Source: Mycobacterium paraffinicum
Lineage (GTDB): Bacteria; Actinomycetota; Actinomycetes; Mycobacteriales; Mycobacteriaceae
Reading direction: 5' to 3'
Assembly (NCBI RefSeq): GCF_001907675.1
Contig: NZ_MPNT01000018.1
Span: 1-64,000 of the forward strand
DNA: 64,000 bases
A model generated the notes under the pieces. That model searched no databases, had not been told where the DNA came from, and saw nothing but the letters and a program-made list of their open reading frames with translations. Below, piece after piece: positions 57,875 to 64,000 of the stretch (its first letter is position 1; the number at the start of each line of letters is the position of its first letter). Position numbers and translations under genes: made by a program.

Positions 57875-58306
57875 ATGACCGAGCTGACCGGGACAACCGT
57901 TGCGAACACCCGCACGGTCGAGACCTTCCTGAACGCCCTGCAGGACGCCGATTACGACGCCGCCGACGCGGCACTGGACGACAACCTCGTCTACGAAAAT
58001 GTCGGGCTGCCGACGATTCATGGCCGTGCCAGGGCCATGAAGCTGTTTCGCCGGATGAACGGCCGCGCCGCCTTCGAGGTGAAGATCCACCGCATCGCCG
58101 CCGACGGCGGGGCGGTGCTCACCGAGCGCACCGACGCCCTGATCTTCGGCCCGCTGCGGCTTCAGTTCTGGGTGTGCGGGGTGTTCGAGGTCCACGACGG
58201 ACGAATCACGTTGTGGCGGGATTACTTTGACTTATTCGACATGTTCAAGGCCACCATCCGTGGCCTGGCGGCGGTGGTGCTGCCGTCGCTGAAGGCGACG
58301 TTCTAG
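57875..58306 (+). CDS. ephG: Limonene-1,2-epoxide hydrolase-type enzyme EphG
   Basis: A 143-residue protein with the SnoaL-like/limonene epoxide hydrolase fold. NTRTVETFLNALQDADYDAADAALDDNLVYENVGLPTIHG is the N-terminal helical and cavity segment, and ITLWRDYFDLFD near residue 110 carries the Arg-Asp pair of the Asp-Arg-Asp catalytic triad. H37Rv EphG (Rv2740, 149 residues) hydrolyses epoxides, possibly of sterol or fatty-acid type. Its stop overlaps that of pspM (CTAG). Confidence 0.93.
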   Translation: MTELTGTTVANTRTVETFLNALQDADYDAADAALDDNLVYENVGLPTIHGRARAMKLFRRMNGRAAFEVKIHRIAADGGAVLTERTDALIFGPLRLQFWVCGVFEVHDGRITLWRDYFDLFDMFKATIRGLAAVVLPSLKATF

Positions 58307-59112
58307 CTGGCTCCGCGCAGACCGCCGAGTTCGTCAAACGCCTGCGCCCAGCCGACCAGCCGGTCGGTGGCCCCGGTCAGCTCGGCGCGGTAGCGCTGCG
58401 CGGCCGCCAACTGATCGCCGTTGGCGGAGGACACCAATTGCGCTGCCGCGGTGACCATTTCGTTGTACTGGCGAACACCGGCGCTCAGCTGCGCGGTGAA
58501 CGCGTTGATCGTGGGCACCAGATAGGTTCGGGACGATTCGCTGGACTGGGCCGCCCGCTCCATCGACACCACCTCCGCGGCGGTGGCCGCCATGGCCGCC
58601 GAGCTCTTGTTGGCCGCCGCGGTCAGGTCGCGTATTTCGGCGGTCGGCAACATCGAACCCCGCTCGATCACGTTCAGCAGGGAGAGGAATCCGCGCTCGG
58701 AGGCGCCCAGCGCGTACATCGCGGGCCGCGCCGCCGAGCCGGGCGGCGGTAGCCGTCGCACGTTCGACGGGCGGGGCGTGGGCAGCGGCTCGGAACGCAA
58801 CCACCGGTAGCGCAGCAACAGCAGCGTCGCCGGGACGGCCATGACGACCGCGACAGCGCCGGTGATCTCCAGCAGCAACGCGAACCACCCCCACGCCGCC
58901 AGCAGCATCGTCACCGCCGCCCAGAACACGCAGCCGACGGCGAATATCAGCCCCCACCGCAGCGCGCGGCGACGCTGCCGCAACAGCCGCGCACGGGGAT
59001 CCGCTGCGGCGCTGAGCTTTTGGGCCACCAGGCCGGATAGGTCGGCGGCGGTGGCCAATCCCCGCCCCAGCAACGTGCGCCAGAGCCCGCCCCGTGTCTC
59101 GCTCACCGCCAT
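58303..59112 (-). CDS. pspM: Phage shock membrane protein PspM (Rv2743c-like)
   Basis: A 269-residue membrane protein (H37Rv 270). Two adjacent transmembrane helices lie at about residues 50-88 (WGLIFAVGCVFWAAVTMLLA, WFALLLEITGAVAVVMAVP), followed by a long helical cytosolic domain. It anchors the PspA/ClgR stress system at the membrane. It starts 10 bases after pspA. The fourth operon gene of H37Rv, Rv2742c (pspN), is absent: ephG follows at once. Confidence 0.9.
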   Translation of the reverse strand: MAVSETRGGLWRTLLGRGLATAADLSGLVAQKLSAAADPRARLLRQRRRALRWGLIFAVGCVFWAAVTMLLAAWGWFALLLEITGAVAVVMAVPATLLLLRYRWLRSEPLPTPRPSNVRRLPPPGSAARPAMYALGASERGFLSLLNVIERGSMLPTAEIRDLTAAANKSSAAMAATAAEVVSMERAAQSSESSRTYLVPTINAFTAQLSAGVRQYNEMVTAAAQLVSSANGDQLAAAQRYRAELTGATDRLVGWAQAFDELGGLRGAS

Positions 59113-59122
59113 GACGCGCCGG

Positions 59123-59953
59123 CTACTGGCCAAAGGGCTTCTCGGTGGCCGCGCCCCCAGTCGTCTCGGCGGGTGCGGGAGCCGCCTGGGGAGTGGCTCC
59201 GGCGGCGGGCGTGCCACCGGTAGGCAACGCTTCGCCGCGCATCGAGGCGCGGATCTGCTCGAGCCGGGAGTGGCCGGCCATCTGGACGCCGGCCTGCTCG
59301 ACCTCGAGCATGCGGCCCTGCACCGAGCCCTGGGCGAGCTCGGCCGATCCGATCGCGTTGGCGTAGCGGCGTTCGATCTTGTCGCGCACCTCGTCGAGGC
59401 TGGGCACGTTGCCCGGCGCAGCGATCTCGCTCATCGAGCGCAGCGAGGCGCTCACCTGTTCCTGCATCTTCGCCTGCTCGAGCTGGCTGAGCAGCTTGGT
59501 GCGCTCGGCAATCTTCTGCTGCAGCACCATCGCGTTCTGCTCGACCGCCTTCTTGGCCTGAGCGGCCGCGCTCAGCGCCTGGTCGTGCAGCGTCTTGAGG
59601 TCCTCGACGCTCTGCTCAGCGGTCACCAGCTGCGCCGCGAACGCCTCGGCGGCGTTGTTGTACTCGGCGGCCTTGGCGGCGTCGCCGGCTGCGGTGGCCT
59701 GGTCGGCCAAGGTCAGCGCCTGGCGGACGTTGACCTGCAGTTTTTCGATGTCGGCGAGTTGCCGGTTCAGGCGCATCTCCAGTTGGCGCTGGTTGCCGAT
59801 CACCTGGGCGGCCTGCTGGGTCAGCGCCTGGTGAGTGCGTTGCGCCTCCTCGATGGCCTGCTGGATCTGCACCTTGGGGTCGGCGTGCTCGTCGATCTTC
59901 GCGTTGAACAGCGCCATCAGGTACTTCCACGCTTTGACGAACGGATTGGCCAT
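59123..59953 (-). CDS. pspA: Phage shock protein A homologue (35-kDa antigen)
   Basis: A 276-residue PspA/Vipp1/ESCRT-III-family protein. The conserved N-terminus [23 protein letters not shown] is followed by a long coiled coil (residues ~25-190), and a proline/alanine-rich tail ([16 protein letters not shown]) ends the protein. It supports envelope integrity under membrane stress and binds ClgR. It is the middle gene of clgR-pspA-pspM, equivalent to Rv2744c. Confidence 0.95.
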   Translation of the reverse strand: MANPFVKAWKYLMALFNAKIDEHADPKVQIQQAIEEAQRTHQALTQQAAQVIGNQRQLEMRLNRQLADIEKLQVNVRQALTLADQATAAGDAAKAAEYNNAAEAFAAQLVTAEQSVEDLKTLHDQALSAAAQAKKAVEQNAMVLQQKIAERTKLLSQLEQAKMQEQVSASLRSMSEIAAPGNVPSLDEVRDKIERRYANAIGSAELAQGSVQGRMLEVEQAGVQMAGHSRLEQIRASMRGEALPTGGTPAAGATPQAAPAPAETTGGAATEKPFGQ

Positions 59954-60080
59954 GAGTGAGCTCCACCTTCGCTTCTTGTAGGCCGGATGATCCCGGGCCG
60001 GGCCGGCGCTTGTCGCTCAATTTAATGGGTCAGCGCCGATCGCCCTACCCCTGGCCGTCGATCCTTGCGCCCGGTTTCGC

Positions 60081-60431
60081 TCAGGCGATCGCCAGCGACG
60101 CCACCGGCGGGATGACGACCTTGGTCTCGGCATCGATGCTGGCGCCACGCAGCCCGTCGGCGGGAGCGCTGTGGGCCACGCGTTCGCGCGCCCGTTCCTG
60201 GCCGGCCATCCGCTCGCCGGCGTCGGTCAGCACTGACGACAGCGGAACCTGTAAGGCCTCGCAGATCGCGTTGAGCAGCTCGCTGGACGGCTCCTTGCGC
60301 CCACGTTCCACCTCGGACAGGTATCCGAGGCTCACTCGCGCCGAGTCGGACACTTCGCGCAGCGTCCGGCCCTGCGTCATGCGAGCCTCACGCAGCACGT
60401 CGCCGATGACCTCGCGCACTAATGACGGCAT
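60081..60431 (-). CDS. clgR: Transcriptional regulator ClgR
   Basis: A 116-residue XRE/helix-turn-helix activator (H37Rv 112). The DNA-binding domain is [46 protein letters not shown]. It activates clp protease and psp genes. The C-terminus ends SLAIA, similar to degradation tags recognised by ClpXP/ClpCP; ClgR is a known Clp substrate in actinobacteria. The ATG at 60431 has GGAGGG upstream. It is controlled by a SigE-type promoter. Confidence 0.95.
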   Translation of the reverse strand: MPSLVREVIGDVLREARMTQGRTLREVSDSARVSLGYLSEVERGRKEPSSELLNAICEALQVPLSSVLTDAGERMAGQERARERVAHSAPADGLRGASIDAETKVVIPPVASLAIA

Positions 60432-60501
60432 TCCTGCCCTCCTTCGTCCAGTGAGCCTGCTCGGCACGCATCGACCGCGACTGCAGGCGCTCACAAGATG
60501 A

Positions 60502-60528
60502 AACGCGGCGGGCGGGGTCTTGGTTCCC
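60502..60528 (-). promoter_or_regulatory. SigE-type promoter of the clgR-pspA-pspM operon, GGGAAC-N17-CGTT
   Basis: On the minus strand GGGAAC (60528-60523), 17 bases, CGTT (60505-60502), 71 bases before the clgR start. The motif is identical in sequence and spacing to the sigB promoter at 27519-27545. SigE control of clgR is known in M. tuberculosis. Confidence 0.88.
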
Positions 60529-60546
60529 GTTTCAGCTAATGCCGAA

Positions 60547-61146
60547 TCAGTCGCGCGTCCGGCGCACTTCCCGCACGGTCGACACCACGTAGTCGATGCC
60601 GGTGACGATCGTGAGCACGATGGCCACCCCCATCACCACCGCCGCCGCCACCCGCAGCGGCCCCGACAACGGCAGGACGAACAGGCCGATCGCCAGCACC
60701 TGCACCACGGTCTTGACCTTGCCGCCCCAGCTGGCCGGGATGACCCCGCGGCGGATCACGGCCAGCCGCAGCACGGTCACCCCGAGCTCGCGGGCCAGGA
60801 TCACCACGGTGACCCACCAGGGCAGGTCACCGAGCATCGACAGGCCGATCAGCGCCGACCCGACGAGCGTCTTGTCGGCGATCGGATCGACGAACGCCCC
60901 GAATTCGGTTGCCATGCCGTAGTTGCGGGCCAGCAGGCCGTCCAACCGATCCGTGATGCAGGCGAGCGCGAAAATCACGAAAGCCACGATCCGGAAGACG
61001 ACGTCGTGACCGTCCTTGGCGAACAGCGCGAGCAGGAAGATTGGAACCAACACCAGCCGCAGCAACGTCAGGGTGTTAGCGAGATTTGCGATGTGGACGC
61101 GGCCTGGCGGTCCCATTAGCGGACCCGTTTGCGGCTGCCCCGACAC
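60547..61146 (-). CDS. pgsA3: CDP-alcohol phosphatidyltransferase PgsA3
   Basis: A 199-residue membrane enzyme. The family motif D-G-x2-A-R-x8-G-x3-D-x3-D is complete in [26 protein letters not shown] (near residue 66). Six helices surround it. Probable CDP-diacylglycerol-glycerol-3-phosphate 3-phosphatidyltransferase (phosphatidylglycerophosphate synthase). The GTG at 61146 follows a -10 box. Equivalent to Rv2746c (209). Confidence 0.93.
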   Translation of the reverse strand: MSGQPQTGPLMGPPGRVHIANLANTLTLLRLVLVPIFLLALFAKDGHDVVFRIVAFVIFALACITDRLDGLLARNYGMATEFGAFVDPIADKTLVGSALIGLSMLGDLPWWVTVVILARELGVTVLRLAVIRRGVIPASWGGKVKTVVQVLAIGLFVLPLSGPLRVAAAVVMGVAIVLTIVTGIDYVVSTVREVRRTRD

Positions 61147-61152
61147 TGCAAC

Positions 61153-61158
61153 AGAATA
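61153..61158 (-). promoter_or_regulatory. -10 box TATTCT of a probable leaderless pgsA3 transcript
   Basis: On the minus strand TATTCT ends 6 bases before the pgsA3 GTG at 61146, with no ribosome binding site. Confidence 0.45.
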
Positions 61159-61191
61159 ACTGTTGACCAGCGCACCCCTGCCCGATGCCGA

Positions 61192-61197
61192 TACTGT
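61192..61197 (+). promoter_or_regulatory. -10 box TACTGT of a probable leaderless argA transcript
   Basis: TACTGT is followed by 5 bases and the GTG at 61203; this supports that start over the ATG at 61185. Confidence 0.45.
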
Positions 61198-61202
61198 TAG
61201 CC

Positions 61203-61712
61203 GTGACCGATAGTTCGCAGGACTGCTTGGTGCGACGCGCGCGAACCTCCGACGTCCCCGCCATCAAGCAGCTCGTCGACACCTACGCCGGCAAGATCCT
61301 GCTCGAGAAGAACCTGGTGACGCTGTACGAGGCGGTCCAGGAGTTCTGGGTGGCCGAGCGCGAGGGCGCCGTGGTCGGTTGCGGCGCGCTGCACGTGATG
61401 TGGTCCGACCTGGGCGAGATCCGCACCGTCGCGGTCGACCCGGCGATGACCGGCCACGGCATCGGCCACGCGATCGTCGACCGGTTGCTGGAGGTCGCGC
61501 GCGAGCTGCAGCTCAAACGGCTGTTCGTGCTCACGTTCGAGACCGAGTTCTTCGGCAAGCACGGGTTCACCGAGATCGAGGGGACGCCGGTTACCGCCGA
61601 GGTGTTCGAGGAGATGTGCCGCTCCTACGACATCGGTGTCGCCGAGTTCCTGGATCTGAGCTATGTCAAGCCCAACATCCTGGGCAACTCCCGCATGCTG
61701 CTGGTGCTGTAG
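61203..61712 (+). CDS. argA: Amino-acid N-acetyltransferase ArgA (GNAT family, Rv2747-like)
   Basis: A 169-residue GNAT acetyltransferase. Acetyl-CoA-binding motif A is IRTVAVDPAMTGHGIGHAIVD (Q/R-x2-G-x-G/A pattern) near residue 80, and the C-terminal part is FGKHGFTEIEGTPVTAEVFEEM. The H37Rv enzyme acetylates glutamate/glutamine as the first step of arginine biosynthesis and is a short, single-domain variant without the kinase-like domain of E. coli ArgA. The GTG at 61203 is chosen from the -10 box and similarity. Confidence 0.93.
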   Translation: MTDSSQDCLVRRARTSDVPAIKQLVDTYAGKILLEKNLVTLYEAVQEFWVAEREGAVVGCGALHVMWSDLGEIRTVAVDPAMTGHGIGHAIVDRLLEVARELQLKRLFVLTFETEFFGKHGFTEIEGTPVTAEVFEEMCRSYDIGVAEFLDLSYVKPNILGNSRMLLVL

Positions 61713-61730
61713 TGGCGGACTTGCCCGCCG

Positions 61731-61784
61731 AACGTGCGGCTGGCCGCACAGTCGACGTCCAACGTGCGGCTGGCCGCACAGTCG
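61731..61784. repeat. Two direct 24-bp repeats, each a short hairpin, between argA and ftsK
   Basis: AACGTGCGGCTGGCCGCACAGTCG is at 61731-61754 and again at 61761-61784. Each contains the inverted repeat GTGCGGC-TG-GCCGCAC. The tandem hairpins lie between convergent argA and ftsK, 19 bases after the argA stop and 4 bases before the ftsK stop, so they may form a bidirectional terminator. Confidence 0.75.
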
Positions 61785-61787
61785 GCG

Positions 61788-64000
<2,213 letters not shown>

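Overview
The window reads as a chromosomal segment of a high-GC, slow-growing Mycobacterium other than the M. tuberculosis complex, plausibly close to the M. avium complex. Gene order, orientation and protein lengths follow the M. tuberculosis H37Rv interval Rv2675c to Rv2748c (hemQ/hemY/hemE through sigA, sigB, ideR, lexA, recA to ftsK). No PE/PPE genes are present, recA has no intein, and several H37Rv genes are missing or replaced. Species assignment is inference from synteny; no database was searched.

Layout. 1-4 kb: heme operon hemE-hemY-hemQ-methyltransferase, minus strand, stop/start overlaps. 4-9 kb: echA15, a DUF3000 gene, an RNase D-like gene, then dxs. 8.8-15 kb: a potassium block with a CvrA-type K+/H+ antiporter behind a structured leader, an RNA methyltransferase, a KimA-like K+ importer usually called an amino-acid permease, and the TrkA-type pair ceoB/ceoC. 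15-21 kb: small conserved actinobacterial genes, dut, cei, suhB, ppgK. 22-29 kb: sigA, sigB, ideR. 29-36 kb: sthA, a secreted trypsin-like lipoprotein, PAC2, alpha/beta hydrolase, PhzF and nitrobindin genes. 36-41 kb: nrdR, the SOS genes chiZ-like and lexA, and a large LGFP-repeat envelope protein. 41-51.5 kb: fadE20, hflX, dapF, miaA, a DMT transporter with a truncated paralogue, a DUF349 gene, miaB. 51.7-52.9 kb: accessory AraC/DUF4345 pair. 52.9-56.1 kb: recX-recA, then a cobalamin riboswitch driving a FhuF-like [2Fe-2S] protein and a flavodoxin-like reductase. 56-64 kb: glycosyltransferase, ephG, the clgR-pspA-pspM envelope-stress operon, pgsA3, argA and the 3' part of ftsK.

Regulation visible in the DNA is rich. 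GGGAAC-N17-CGTT promoters of the SigE type precede sigB and clgR, and a near-match precedes a small zinc-finger gene. LexA boxes precede lexA and recA. RecA-independent damage promoters (TTGTCGGTG-N8-TANNNT) precede recA and the chiZ-like gene. At least fifteen genes have a TANNNT -10 box 5-8 bases before a start codon with no ribosome binding site, which suggests leaderless transcripts.

The best candidates for something undescribed are (1) the riboswitch-controlled FhuF-like/flavodoxin pair, a possible B12-linked redox module, and (2) the K+ block in which orphan TrkA subunits sit beside a KimA-like importer and a K+/H+ antiporter with a structured leader.
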